From Bacilli bacterium (GTDB taxonomy: Bacteria > Bacillota_I > Bacilli_A > RF39 > UBA660): DNA of 11,563 nt. The notes beneath the pieces were generated by a model. The model had not been told where the DNA came from and did no database searches. It saw only the letters and a program-made list of their open reading frames with translations. Positions 1-7,304 of this stretch are shown piece by piece (position 1 is the first letter of the stretch; every line of letters begins with the position of its first letter). Both the position numbers and the translations under genes were made by a program. The stretch lies in the NCBI GenBank assembly GCA_016293205.1, contig JAEDES010000030.1, positions 1 through 11,563 of the forward strand, given 5' to 3'.

Positions 1-263
1 TCTGTATCAATTGCAAAATAATATGTACCATTTGCTGTTGCAGAAACTGTTGTTGCTCCAGCTCCACATGCTAATTCATCAGCCATAACCGCATTTCTAA
101 CTGTATTAACATAAGTTAATGCATTATCAGCAAATGTATCCCTTCTTGAGTTTTCAATTGTTCTTGATACAGATGGGATAGCTACCATCATTAAAATACC
201 CATAATTGTAATTACTGCAAGTAATTCAATCAAAGTAAATCCTGTTTTATTTAATCTTTTCAT
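1..263 (-). CDS. Prepilin-like protein, N-terminal part (3' end beyond window)
   Basis: Eighty-seven complete codons are visible, running off the left edge. The protein starts MKRLNKTG, followed by FTLIELLAVITIMGILMMVA. This is a class III (type IV pilin/type II pseudopilin) signal: a short basic leader, Gly before the cleavage site, Glu at +5 of the mature chain, then a hydrophobic helix. After the helix come charged segments and a Cys (ACGAG) around residue 67. The start is secure: the ATG at 263 follows GGGAGG, the strongest ribosome binding site in the window. It is third in a row of three prepilin genes but has its own good promoter (292-320), which suggests higher expression than the two genes before it, possibly as the major subunit. 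That role is inferred. No prepilin peptidase, assembly ATPase or platform protein is visible in the window. It could equally be a pseudopilin of a DNA-uptake (Com-type) or secretion system. Confidence 0.88.
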   Translation of the reverse strand, partial: MKRLNKTGFTLIELLAVITIMGILMMVAIPSVSRTIENSRRDTFADNALTYVNTVRNAVMADELACGAGATTVSATANGTYYFAIDT

Positions 264-291
264 TAATTTTTCCTCCCTCTATTATAAATTA

Positions 292-320
292 AATATAGCA
301 CATTCATAGTCTAAAATCAA
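292..320 (-). promoter_or_regulatory. Promoter of the last prepilin gene
   Basis: Read on the minus strand: TTGATT (315-320), a 17-base spacer, then TATATT (292-297), preceded by TGC as an extended -10. It lies in the 64-base gap between the stop of the preceding prepilin gene and the start at 263. It is one of the best sigma-A-type matches here and, with the strong ribosome binding site, suggests high or independent expression. Confidence 0.6.
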
Positions 321-327
321 TAGTTAT

Positions 328-897
328 TTATGGTGTATACACTCTATTTATATTACTACATCCAATGCCAACACTTGTAAAATTACCAGAACTTTTTAAG
401 TTATTTCTATTAGCAGCATCTTTATATAAATCAACATCTACAAAAGAATTAGCATCATTAAATTCTCCAATTTTGTCCATATAACCACTACCATCTAAAT
501 TTAAAACATCTGTAAGTTTATAACCTCTAACTCCACCTTCAGGTAAAAATTCTAATAACTGAACAAAATATCTTAATCTATTATTTTCTTTCTTAACAAC
601 AACAAAACTTTTAGTATCCAAATAATAACCACCGTATGGAGGTTTAAATTCATCATTATCTAAATATTTAAAACTAAATACTATACAATCACCATTATCA
701 ACCAAGCGATCAATCGAACTATCTCCACGATATAAATATTCAGCAGTATTTCTAAGCTTCTTAGCATCTTCTCCATAAGTAGTAAGTTTACCCTGATTAA
801 AAATACCTGTAACGTTTGGAATAGTAACTGCCATAACAACACCAATAATTAGAATTGTTGCCATTAATTCAACTAATGTAAATCCTCGTTCATTCAT
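328..897 (-). CDS. Prepilin-like protein (minor pilin/pseudopilin), paralogue of the preceding gene
   Basis: About 189 residues. The N-terminus MNERG followed by FTLVELMATILIIGVVMAVTI is a class III prepilin signal: a very short leader, Gly at the cleavage site, Glu at +5, then a hydrophobic helix. An upstream in-frame GTG at 909 is less likely, because GTGAGG there forms the ribosome binding site for the ATG at 897, which is why the shorter start is chosen. The body aligns by eye with the upstream prepilin (909-1478): both have a YLDN segment, a PYGG turn, a VVVKKE strand, an ERL/EFL..G..RG stretch and a GCS near the C-terminus. Two conserved cysteines (in GDCIVF and GIGCS) could form a disulfide. 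The genes are separated by 11 bases and are co-transcribed. The length and non-repetitive body suit a minor pilin or pseudopilin; the actual filament system is unknown. Confidence 0.85.
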   Translation of the reverse strand: MNERGFTLVELMATILIIGVVMAVTIPNVTGIFNQGKLTTYGEDAKKLRNTAEYLYRGDSSIDRLVDNGDCIVFSFKYLDNDEFKPPYGGYYLDTKSFVVVKKENNRLRYFVQLLEFLPEGGVRGYKLTDVLNLDGSGYMDKIGEFNDANSFVDVDLYKDAANRNNLKSSGNFTSVGIGCSNINRVYTP

Positions 898-908
898 AAT
901 TAACCTCA

Positions 909-1478
909 CTAATCAGATGAATTTGGAGCATAAATACTTAATGTACTACATCCACTAATTTTTCCACTAAATTTACCTTTAATAAATGCTTCTGTATTTT
1001 GATTAATCTTATAAGTATTAGATCCATTAATATTAGTAACCATAGTCTTAAATGATCTATCTTTAAGTAAATCAGAATCTTTTCTTAAATCAATACCTCT
1101 ATAATTACCATCTTTTAATCTTTCAATAATACGAACATAATAAACATCTTTATTACCTTCTTTTTTTACAACAACATATGACATATTCTTTTCATAAGAA
1201 CCACCATAAGGTCCTTCATCAAATACACCATTATCTAAATAAACCATAGTCATAAGAACACATCTAGTTGTTGTAGGTTTAGGTATTTTATTATCCTTTC
1301 TTAAAGAATATTCAGCATTACTAATTAATTTCATCGCATCATCAACATAAGTTTTATTTCTAGTATCATTAATTACTGTTGTAATAGCCGGAACTGCTAA
1401 ACCAAATAAAATACCTAAAATAACCATTGCCCCAAGCAACTCCAGCATTGTAACACCTTTATTATTAAGTTTAATCAC
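909..1478 (-). CDS. Prepilin-like protein (minor pilin/pseudopilin), first gene of the pilin cluster
   Basis: About 189 residues. The leader is VIKLNNKG with cleavage before VTMLE, so Glu is again at +5 and is followed by a hydrophobic helix (LLGAMVILGILFGLAVPAI). The chosen start is GTG at 1478, about 8 bases after GGAG (1487-1490). The GTG at 1487 overlaps that ribosome binding site and is unlikely. The body shares the YLDN, PYGG, VVVKKE, RG and GCS landmarks with the following gene, so the two are tandem paralogues that have diverged well beyond recent duplication. Two cysteines (TTRCV and SGCS) match those of the paralogue. The gene is read first from a promoter at 1502-1528. Family membership rests on the signal; the filament or secretion system it serves cannot be told from this window. 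Confidence 0.85.
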   Translation of the reverse strand: MIKLNNKGVTMLELLGAMVILGILFGLAVPAITTVINDTRNKTYVDDAMKLISNAEYSLRKDNKIPKPTTTRCVLMTMVYLDNGVFDEGPYGGSYEKNMSYVVVKKEGNKDVYYVRIIERLKDGNYRGIDLRKDSDLLKDRSFKTMVTNINGSNTYKINQNTEAFIKGKFSGKISGCSTLSIYAPNSSD

Positions 1479-1501
1479 TACAACCACTCCTATCTTAAAT
1501 A

Positions 1502-1528
1502 ATTATAGCATAAAAAACTAAATAACAA
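1502..1528 (-). promoter_or_regulatory. Promoter of the prepilin pair
   Basis: The minus strand carries TGCTATAAT, a perfect -10 (TATAAT at 1502-1507) with the TGn extension, in the 51 bases before the GTG start at 1478. The -35 is weak: TTGTTA at 1523-1528 with a short 15-base spacer, so recognition probably rests on the extended -10. The predicted leader is only about 15-20 bases. Confidence 0.5.
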
Positions 1529-1529
1529 A

Positions 1530-2657
1530 TCATTTAATTACTTTTTTTATATTTTCAATTTCCAGTAAAGTATTATCATTAATCTTATCTTCAGAAAATA
1601 AATAATCATATCTAAATAAACCAAAACCCATATAATTATTAATATTTCTACTAACAATAATCTCTTTCATAATAATATTATTATTTTCAATCCACTCAGT
1701 CTTACCACTACTAGCCCATTCATCAATAACTCCATTCTTATAAAATGCTAAAGCAACACTCATAGAAATAGAATCATTAGTAATTAAAGAAGACCATTCC
1801 TTCAAAGTATTATAAAAAGGTCTACTTCCATTAAAGAAGCCATAATAAATTTGTGGCATAATAAAATCAACATATCCACTATTACTTAACCAAGTCTTTA
1901 CATCAGCACTATGTTTAGAATAATTATTTTCAATATTTCCATCAGGAGATATTCCAAATAAAATACCATTATTATGACAAACAGCATATACTCTTTTAAT
2001 CAATTCATTCACTCTACCAAGTTTATACTCTTCATATGAAATATCTAAATCTAAAGAATTATATTCTTCAAGATCACAATCAGTACTAGGATAAAAATAA
2101 TCATCAAACAAAATACCAGTAATATCATAATTATTAATAATTTCATTAATTCCTTCTACAATCAAATTAATCACTAATTCACTAGAAGGATTAAAATAAA
2201 TTCCCGAAGTATAAACAATATGTCTAGTATCTAATAAATCATAAATAATATTATCATTACTAATACTATCTTTATTTAAATCATTTCTAATTCTATATGG
2301 ATTGATCCAAGCATATAACTTAAATCCCTTAGAATTACATATATCAGAAAAATAATCTAATACATCAAAACTATTAGATATATATAGACTATTTGAATAT
2401 ATTTTAGAAGGATATATAGCATCCCCAAAACTACGTACTTGTAAGATGACACTATTAAATCCTAATTCTTCTATATTATTAATCATCATATCAATATTAT
2501 TCTTACTAAGAGAAATATCATCACTTATATATTTACTAAGTTCAATGTAACTAATAAAAATACTTCTCTCTTCAAGATCTTTCTTATTAGAAATGTCCTC
2601 ACTTATAAAGAATAATATAACTATTAAAAATAATATAAAAGCAGCAATCTTCTTCAT
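1530..2657 (-). CDS. GHL10/DUF187-family glycosidase-like protein, membrane-anchored
   Basis: About 375 residues from the ATG at 2657, which has GGTGA 5 bases ahead. In-frame TTG and GTG codons at 2669 and 2666 are less likely. Residues 2-22 are a basic-hydrophobic signal or anchor helix. The rest has the landmarks of the glycosyl-hydrolase-like 10 family (Pfam DUF187; YngK and E. coli DigH/YddW type), a TIM barrel: ILQVRSFGDAIYPS (about 71-84), GFKLYAWINPYRIR (about 111-124), GILFDDYFYPS (about 181-191), LFGISPDG (about 233-240) and DFIMPQIYYGF (about 264-274). The DD of the third motif and the D of SPDG are candidate catalytic acids. E. coli DigH cleaves peptidoglycan glycans lacking stem peptides, so a wall-directed hydrolase is a reasonable inference, but the substrate is untested. 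The gene ends in TGA and has a possible promoter of its own at 2678-2706. Confidence 0.85.
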   Translation of the reverse strand: MKKIAAFILFLIVILFFISEDISNKKDLEERSIFISYIELSKYISDDISLSKNNIDMMINNIEELGFNSVILQVRSFGDAIYPSKIYSNSLYISNSFDVLDYFSDICNSKGFKLYAWINPYRIRNDLNKDSISNDNIIYDLLDTRHIVYTSGIYFNPSSELVINLIVEGINEIINNYDITGILFDDYFYPSTDCDLEEYNSLDLDISYEEYKLGRVNELIKRVYAVCHNNGILFGISPDGNIENNYSKHSADVKTWLSNSGYVDFIMPQIYYGFFNGSRPFYNTLKEWSSLITNDSISMSVALAFYKNGVIDEWASSGKTEWIENNNIIMKEIIVSRNINNYMGFGLFRYDYLFSEDKINDNTLLEIENIKKVIK

Positions 2658-2677
2658 ATTCTTCACCAATTAAACTA

Positions 2678-2706
2678 TATAAAACAGATTAATCGAATAA
2701 TGTCAC
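2678..2706 (-). promoter_or_regulatory. Possible promoter of the GHL10 gene
   Basis: On the minus strand GTGACA (2701-2706) is followed after 17 bases by TTTATA (2678-2683), preceded by TGT. The -35 matches TTGACA at five of six bases but overlaps the stop of the upstream DUF421 gene. The -10 is mediocre. Read-through from the DUF421 gene is the alternative. Confidence 0.35.
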
Positions 2707-3347
2707 TTTATAATTTCATTTTTAATTAAATATAAATTATTTTCTTTATAAAAACCATAAAATACATCTTCTAAAGAATATCCCTCTTCTTCTAATCTTT
2801 TATCTAACCAACTTCTACTCTTTTTAATTTGAAGTAATACATCTTCATCAACCTCTCCATCTACAATAAGTGGTAAAGGATAAGTCCTACTACTATCATC
2901 ACTTCTTTTAAAAATAGATAACTTTCCACTAGTTTCAAGTACTGCATAATCAACCTCTTCAATAGATTTAATTCCAGATCCTCTTAATTGACTAAGCAAA
3001 TCATCTAAATTATATCTTTGTTTAAGCATCTCTTTAAAATTAACTTTACCCCTATTAATAATAACAGACACTGATCCATCTAATAATTCTCTAGTCTTAT
3101 TAGAATTTAAAGCTATCTTAGAAGAAACAAGTTGAATAATAACAAGTAAAAGAATTGGACTAAGTGCAATAAAAACACTCTCTTCTAAATTCTCTATTGA
3201 TATAGATGCAAGTTGAGCCATAAAAATAGAGACAATAAAATCCATTATAGAAAGTTCTCCAACTTCCCTTTTACCCATTATTCTGTATGAAACAACTATT
3301 ACTACATAAAATACTAAACATTTAAATAAAGCCACTAAAATATCCAT
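2703..3347 (-). CDS. DUF421 (YetF/YcaP-type) membrane protein
   Basis: 214 residues. Three N-terminal membrane segments (about 4-22, 35-53 and 57-77) are followed by a cytosolic domain. Family landmarks are YRIMGKREVGELSIMDFIVS (21-40) between helices 1 and 2, and DLLSQLRGSGIKSIEEVDYA followed by VLETSGKLSIF (116-146) in the soluble YetF domain. Length and layout fit Bacillus YetF, YdfS and YrbG relatives, whose biochemical role is not settled. The ATG at 3347 has AGGTGA about 6 bases upstream, so the start is secure. The gene is divergent from the YrzE-like gene across a 59-base gap that must hold both promoters. The GHL10 gene follows after 45 bases and could be co-transcribed. Confidence 0.88.
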   Translation of the reverse strand: MDILVALFKCLVFYVVIVVSYRIMGKREVGELSIMDFIVSIFMAQLASISIENLEESVFIALSPILLLVIIQLVSSKIALNSNKTRELLDGSVSVIINRGKVNFKEMLKQRYNLDDLLSQLRGSGIKSIEEVDYAVLETSGKLSIFKRSDDSSRTYPLPLIVDGEVDEDVLLQIKKSRSWLDKRLEEEGYSLEDVFYGFYKENNLYLIKNEIIK

Positions 3348-3406
3348 AAAATCACCTAAAAATAGTATGTAATAAAAACAAAAAGATATACATAACTTAT
3401 TATGAG
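3348..3406. promoter_or_regulatory. Divergent intergenic region between the DUF421 and YrzE-like genes
   Basis: Fifty-nine bases separate two divergent genes, so promoters for both must lie here or slightly inside the genes. On the minus strand TACTAT (3363-3368) is a plausible -10 for the DUF421 gene. On the plus strand TATACA (3387-3392) is a possible -10 for the small membrane protein. Neither has a convincing -35 at the right distance, so these assignments are weak. Confidence 0.35.
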
Positions 3407-3769
3407 GTGACTAATATAAAAAAATATACAATCTCAACAACACTAACTATCACTCTAATATTATCTTTATTGTTCTTTATAACAACAATATATTATTTTA
3501 ATCTAATTACAATGAAAACATTTAGTATATTAAAACTATTAGTAATTTTAATATCAACTTTTATAACTTCATTTTTTCTAGGTACAAAAACAAAAAATAA
3601 AGGATACTTAGAAGGTATAAAACAATCATTAATATTAATTGTAATCTTCTTAATTCCGACAATTATAACATCTAATTTTAATTTAAAAGTATTTATATAC
3701 TACCTAATAATATTAATAACAGGATCATTAGGTAGTATGATTGGTATAAATAGAAAAAAGAAGGACTAA
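3407..3769 (+). CDS. Small YrzE-like (TIGR04086-type) membrane protein
   Basis: About 117-120 residues with four hydrophobic segments, near residues 8-31, 42-58, 72-88 and 93-112 counted from the GTG. A GYLEG loop precedes the third segment and a lysine-rich tail (NRKKKD) follows the last. Size, topology and the GSLGSMIG motif in the last helix resemble the TIGR04086/YrzE family of small integral membrane proteins, whose function is unknown. The start is uncertain. The GTG at 3407 lies inside GAGGTGA, which looks like the ribosome binding site itself. The codon 5 bases after that site, where a start is expected, is ATA at 3416, followed by AAA AAA. Either an ATA start or a GTG start without a separate ribosome binding site is implied. 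It is the only plus-strand gene, and its last 3 codons and stop overlap the end of trmK. Confidence 0.68.
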   Translation: MTNIKKYTISTTLTITLILSLLFFITTIYYFNLITMKTFSILKLLVILISTFITSFFLGTKTKNKGYLEGIKQSLILIVIFLIPTIITSNFNLKVFIYYLIILITGSLGSMIGINRKKKD

Positions 3770-3784
3770 TTTAGTTCTTCTTTT
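3756..3784. terminator. Bidirectional terminator formed by two overlapping gene ends
   Basis: Arms 3756-3767 and 3773-3784 pair over 12 positions around a 5-base AATTT loop. A G-U wobble occurs in the plus-strand RNA and a C-A mismatch in the minus-strand RNA. Both flanks are T-rich in their own reading direction. The arms are the last codons of the convergent YrzE-like gene and trmK, with both stop codons at the stem-loop junction. The stem is AT-rich, so efficiency is uncertain. Confidence 0.5.
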
Positions 3785-4431
3785 ATCATCTTAATTTCTA
3801 ATTTAGTAATAAATCTTTTCCATACAAAGTTCTTAGGTAACACATCCATAAGAATCTCTCTACTCTTTAATTCTCTACCATAATATTCCATAAATAACTT
3901 ATCTTTTTTCTTTAAGAACACTGGTCCAAAAAAATATTCTCTTCTACTATATTTCTTCTTTCCTCGATAGAATTTAATAATTTGATAAATAAACTTTTTA
4001 TCTTTAACCATAACTTCTTCTTCAATATAAAAACCATTCTTTGCAAGAAATCTTTTTACATCTTCTTGATAGTTATTAGGGCTTATAATAATAGTTTTAA
4101 TTTTCCTTAAAACATCTAAATTGTTTTTAAATATTCCAATCATATTTCTGCCACCCATACCAGAAATAATAACAGTATCTATTTCATCACTATATGTATC
4201 TAATCCATTACCAAGTCTAACTTCAATCTTCTCATCTAACTTTTCAGCCTTAATATTCTTTCTAGCTTGATCAAGTGGACCTTCCGCAATATCAGATGCT
4301 ACTGCATTAATATTATCTCCTCTTTTAACAAGATAAATATCTAAAAATGCATGATCACATCCAACATCTAAACAAAAGGAGTTAGCGTCTGCTAAATCTC
4401 CTATTGTTTTTAATCTATCATTTATTTTCAT
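3766..4431 (-). CDS. trmK: tRNA (adenine(22)-N1)-methyltransferase TrmK
   Basis: 221 residues. A class I SAM-dependent methyltransferase of the TrmK (YqfN) family, which methylates N1 of A22 in the D-arm region of certain tRNAs. The SAM site is LDVGCDHAFLDIYL (21-34), with the acidic ribose-binding stretch ASDIAEGPL about 20 residues later. SGMGG (90-94) and SPNNYQEDV (117-125) are the family's later motifs; the last occupies the position of the catalytic motif IV-like segment. The C-terminal part is basic and helical, as in relatives. Its ATG overlaps the rpoD stop (TAATG) with no good ribosome binding site of its own, so translation is probably coupled to rpoD. trmK after sigA is conserved in Bacillus and relatives, which supports the assignment. 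The 3' end overlaps the convergent YrzE-like gene by 4 bases. Confidence 0.93.
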   Translation of the reverse strand: MKINDRLKTIGDLADANSFCLDVGCDHAFLDIYLVKRGDNINAVASDIAEGPLDQARKNIKAEKLDEKIEVRLGNGLDTYSDEIDTVIISGMGGRNMIGIFKNNLDVLRKIKTIIISPNNYQEDVKRFLAKNGFYIEEEVMVKDKKFIYQIIKFYRGKKKYSRREYFFGPVFLKKKDKLFMEYYGRELKSREILMDVLPKNFVWKRFITKLEIKMIKEELN

Positions 4432-5522
4432 TAATCAGTTAAGAAATCCTTTAACTTTCTACTTCTAGATGGATGTCTTAATTTTCTAAGAGCTTTAGCT
4501 TCAATTTGACGAATTCTTTCACGAGTAACTCCAAAGATTTGTCCTACTTCTTCAAGAGTTCTACATTGTCCATCATCTAAACCAAATCTAAGTCTTAATA
4601 CCTTTTCTTCTCTTTCAGTAAGTGTAGCAAGAACTCCACTTAATTCTTCTTTTAGCATTTCAACTGTTGCATATTCTTCAGGACCCATAGTTCTTTCATC
4701 TTTAATGAAGTCTCCTAAATGTGAATCATCTTCTTCTCCAATTGGAGTTTCAAGTGATACTGGATCTTGAGATATTTTATATACTTCACGAACCTTTTCA
4801 ATTGAGATTCCTAATTTCTTAGCAATTTCTTCATCAGTTGGTTCTCTATTTAATTCTTGAGTTAATTGTCTTTGTACTCTAGCTAATTTATTAATTGTTT
4901 CAACCATATGTACTGGAACACGAATAGTTCTAGCTTGGTCAGCAATAGCTCTAGTAATAGCTTGTCTAATCCACCAAGTTGCATAAGTAGAGAATTTATA
5001 TCCCTTAGTTGGATCAAACTTATCAACAGCTTTCATTAATCCAATATTTCCTTCTTGGATTAAATCTAAGAATAACATTCCACGTCCAACATATCTTTTA
5101 GCAATACTTACAACTAAACGTAAGTTAGATTCAGCAAGCATTCTTTTAGCTTCTTCATCTCCTTCTTCAGCACGCTTAGCATATTCAAATTCTTCATCAG
5201 AAGTTAATAAGTTAATACGTCCAATTTCTTTAAGATACATTCTAACTGGATCATTAATTTTAACATCTTTTGATAATGTAATATCTTCTACTACTACATC
5301 AGCAGTAATTTCTTCACCACTAGCATCATCGCTACCATCTTCAGTAACGATATCAATTTCAGCTTCTACTAATGCATTATAAAGTTCATCTAAAGAATCA
5401 CTATCAACATCTAAACCTTTTAATTCATCAGCTAATTGTTCATAAGTAACAAAACCTTGTTTTTTTCCTAACGCTAGTAATTTATTCTTTCTTTCTTCTA
5501 AAGTTCTTATTTCTCCAACCAT
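4431..5522 (-). CDS. rpoD: Primary RNA polymerase sigma factor RpoD/SigA
   Basis: 363 residues, close to the 371 of Bacillus SigA. Region 1.1 occupies about 5-65, followed by an acidic linker. Region 1.2 begins DPVRMYLKEIG (91-101). Region 2 (about 126-200) contains NLRLVVSIAKRY and FSTYATWWIRQAITRAI, the latter holding the -10 melting and recognition helices. Region 3 covers about 205-280, including the HMVETINKL start that contacts extended -10 elements. Region 4 (about 292-350) ends in the helix-turn-helix TLEEVGQIFGVTRERIRQIE. All regions are intact. The start ATG at 5522 follows AGGAGA by 6 bases. The gene begins 2 bases after the dnaG stop and overlaps trmK by one base. It supplies general promoter recognition, which fits the TGnTATAAT elements seen throughout the window. 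Confidence 0.98.
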   Translation of the reverse strand: MVGEIRTLEERKNKLLALGKKQGFVTYEQLADELKGLDVDSDSLDELYNALVEAEIDIVTEDGSDDASGEEITADVVVEDITLSKDVKINDPVRMYLKEIGRINLLTSDEEFEYAKRAEEGDEEAKRMLAESNLRLVVSIAKRYVGRGMLFLDLIQEGNIGLMKAVDKFDPTKGYKFSTYATWWIRQAITRAIADQARTIRVPVHMVETINKLARVQRQLTQELNREPTDEEIAKKLGISIEKVREVYKISQDPVSLETPIGEEDDSHLGDFIKDERTMGPEEYATVEMLKEELSGVLATLTEREEKVLRLRFGLDDGQCRTLEEVGQIFGVTRERIRQIEAKALRKLRHPSRSRKLKDFLTD

Positions 5523-5524
5523 GT

Positions 5525-7246
5525 CTATTCTCCTATTCTTAACTTTCTAATCTTCTCTACTATCTTAGCTTGTTCTAATGGGTCTACCTCTTTTTTCATT
5601 AAACTTGTTAATCTTTTTATCTCTTGTTCAATACCATAATTACGAACAACTTTAAAATATTCAAACAACTCTTCTTTTGTAGCTACCTCATTATAATTTT
5701 CTGCTAATATACCATTTAGAAACATTAGAATATTCTCTTTATCTTGAATATAAGTATAAAAATCCGCTACATTTACAACACCATATTTTTTATAGTAATA
5801 AATAATTTCACTAGATAATACTCTACTTTCTTCATTAGGAAATATTAATCTTTCATTTTCAACTTGACTAATAACCCAATCATTATTAAGCATAAAGTAA
5901 AGTATTTGCTCTACAGCTTTCATATACTTATCTTTTCTAACTTTTTTCTTTGGAATTTCCACTTGTTGTACCGGTTTAATTTCTTGATTTTTCAAGCTAT
6001 TAAATCGCATTTCCAGTGTATTATACCCTATATCGAACTCTTTTGCAAGTCTTTTAAGTACAACTTCCACCCTTATTTCATCATCAATTTTAGTAGTTTC
6101 CTTTAGAACAGCATTAATATAATTAGCTTTTTCTTCATCACTTCTAAAATTAACATTTACTTTTAATTGATTAATTTTAAAATCACTAAAGTTTAAAGCA
6201 TTTTCAATCATTCCAATAAATCTATCTTTTCCATGTTTTAAAATAAATGTATCTGGATCATCATTATCAGGTAGAATAACAATCTTAACTTCAACTCCGC
6301 CTCTTAATAATTCTTCACCAATCGATGTTGCAGCCTTAACTCCCGGACCATCGCCATCTAAACATAAAATAATATTATTTGATAACCTCTTGATAAGATT
6401 TATTTGTTCTTTAGTTAAAGCCGTACCCATTAAAGCAACTGTATTCTTAATACCAATAGTACTTGCTCTAATAACATCCATGAATCCTTCCATTATAATA
6501 ACGGATTTCTTTAACCGACATTCTTCTCGCGCTATGTGATAATGATATAGCATTTCACCTTTTTTAAATATATCAGTCTCTTTAGTATTCAAATATTTAT
6601 TCTGACCATTATCTTTATAAATTCTCCCAGAAAATCCAACTACTTTACCAGAAACATCATATAAAGGAAACATAATACGGTCATTATAAATGTCATGATC
6701 ATCACTACTTAATCCAATTCTATTTAATTCACTAAGTTCATAACCCTTATTTGTAAGTAACTTAGTTAAATCATCTCTACTTTCTAATGATAAACCAATC
6801 TCAAACTCTTTAATTATTTCATCATTAATTCCACGACTACTTAAATAACTTCTAGCATCTCTTCCAATTCCACTAGATAAGTTATTTTGAAAATACTTAG
6901 TAGATAACCCATAAGCATCATAAAATTTATCAAATTTAGTACTTTTTTTCTTAATTTGAACACTCGAAGTATTAACCCCTACTTTCTCACCTAAATAGTG
7001 CAATACTTCTCTAAAATCCATATGTTCATAATTCATCAAGAAAGTAAAAACATTCCCTGTTGCATGGCACGAAAAACAAGTATAAATTTGTTTTTCTCTT
7101 GAAACGCACATTGAAGGATTAGAATCATCATGGAATGGACAAACTCCAAAGAAATTCTTCCCTCTAGCAACTAAAGGAATTCTCTCACCAATGATGTCGA
7201 CAATGTCAGTCTTACTACGGACAAGATTTGCTAAATCATTATTCAT
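5525..7246 (-). CDS. dnaG: DNA primase DnaG
   Basis: 573 residues from the ATG at 7246, which follows AAGGAG by about 9 bases. An upstream TTG at 7270 would add eight residues that encode the ribosome binding site itself, so it is rejected. The CHC2 zinc domain uses C36, H39, C57 and C60 (CPFH and CFSC). The catalytic core has the TOPRIM motifs EGFMDV (253-258) and DGDGPG (297-302), whose acidic residues bind metal during RNA primer synthesis. The C-terminal third (about 440-573) is helical and diverged, as expected for the helicase-binding domain. Length is in the usual 580-620 range, slightly short. dnaG lies directly before rpoD, the conserved macromolecular-synthesis arrangement, and has its own promoter at 7276-7304 although an unknown gene precedes it by only 35 bases. 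Confidence 0.97.
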   Translation of the reverse strand: MNNDLANLVRSKTDIVDIIGERIPLVARGKNFFGVCPFHDDSNPSMCVSREKQIYTCFSCHATGNVFTFLMNYEHMDFREVLHYLGEKVGVNTSSVQIKKKSTKFDKFYDAYGLSTKYFQNNLSSGIGRDARSYLSSRGINDEIIKEFEIGLSLESRDDLTKLLTNKGYELSELNRIGLSSDDHDIYNDRIMFPLYDVSGKVVGFSGRIYKDNGQNKYLNTKETDIFKKGEMLYHYHIAREECRLKKSVIIMEGFMDVIRASTIGIKNTVALMGTALTKEQINLIKRLSNNIILCLDGDGPGVKAATSIGEELLRGGVEVKIVILPDNDDPDTFILKHGKDRFIGMIENALNFSDFKINQLKVNVNFRSDEEKANYINAVLKETTKIDDEIRVEVVLKRLAKEFDIGYNTLEMRFNSLKNQEIKPVQQVEIPKKKVRKDKYMKAVEQILYFMLNNDWVISQVENERLIFPNEESRVLSSEIIYYYKKYGVVNVADFYTYIQDKENILMFLNGILAENYNEVATKEELFEYFKVVRNYGIEQEIKRLTSLMKKEVDPLEQAKIVEKIRKLRIGE

Positions 7247-7275
7247 ACGACACCACTCCTTATAAAACAATACTG

Positions 7276-7304
7276 ATTATATCACATAACTTTCTTTTTT
7301 TCTA
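7276..7304 (-). promoter_or_regulatory. Promoter of dnaG-rpoD-trmK
   Basis: On the minus strand TAGAAA (7299-7304, four of six matches to TTGACA), a 17-base spacer, then a perfect TATAAT (7276-7281) with TGA before it. It overlaps the end of the upstream unknown gene, so dnaG-rpoD-trmK can be transcribed apart from that gene. The core TATGTGATATAATNAGT also occurs at the deacetylase promoter (10917-10945). Confidence 0.6.

Noticed and set aside
5864..6106. Plus-strand open frame of 80 codons inside dnaG
   Set aside because: It lies entirely opposite the well-supported dnaG frame, has a composition of Phe, Ile and Leu typical of antisense AT-rich DNA, and no clear ribosome binding site.
7246..7270. 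A longer dnaG starting at TTG 7270
   Set aside because: The extra codons contain the AAGGAG ribosome binding site for the ATG at 7246, and the primase family begins close to that Met.
1530..7284. Mycoplasma-type genetic code (TGA = Trp), suggested by the very low GC
   Set aside because: Two genes end in TGA at natural protein ends, and tryptophans in rpoD are encoded by TGG.
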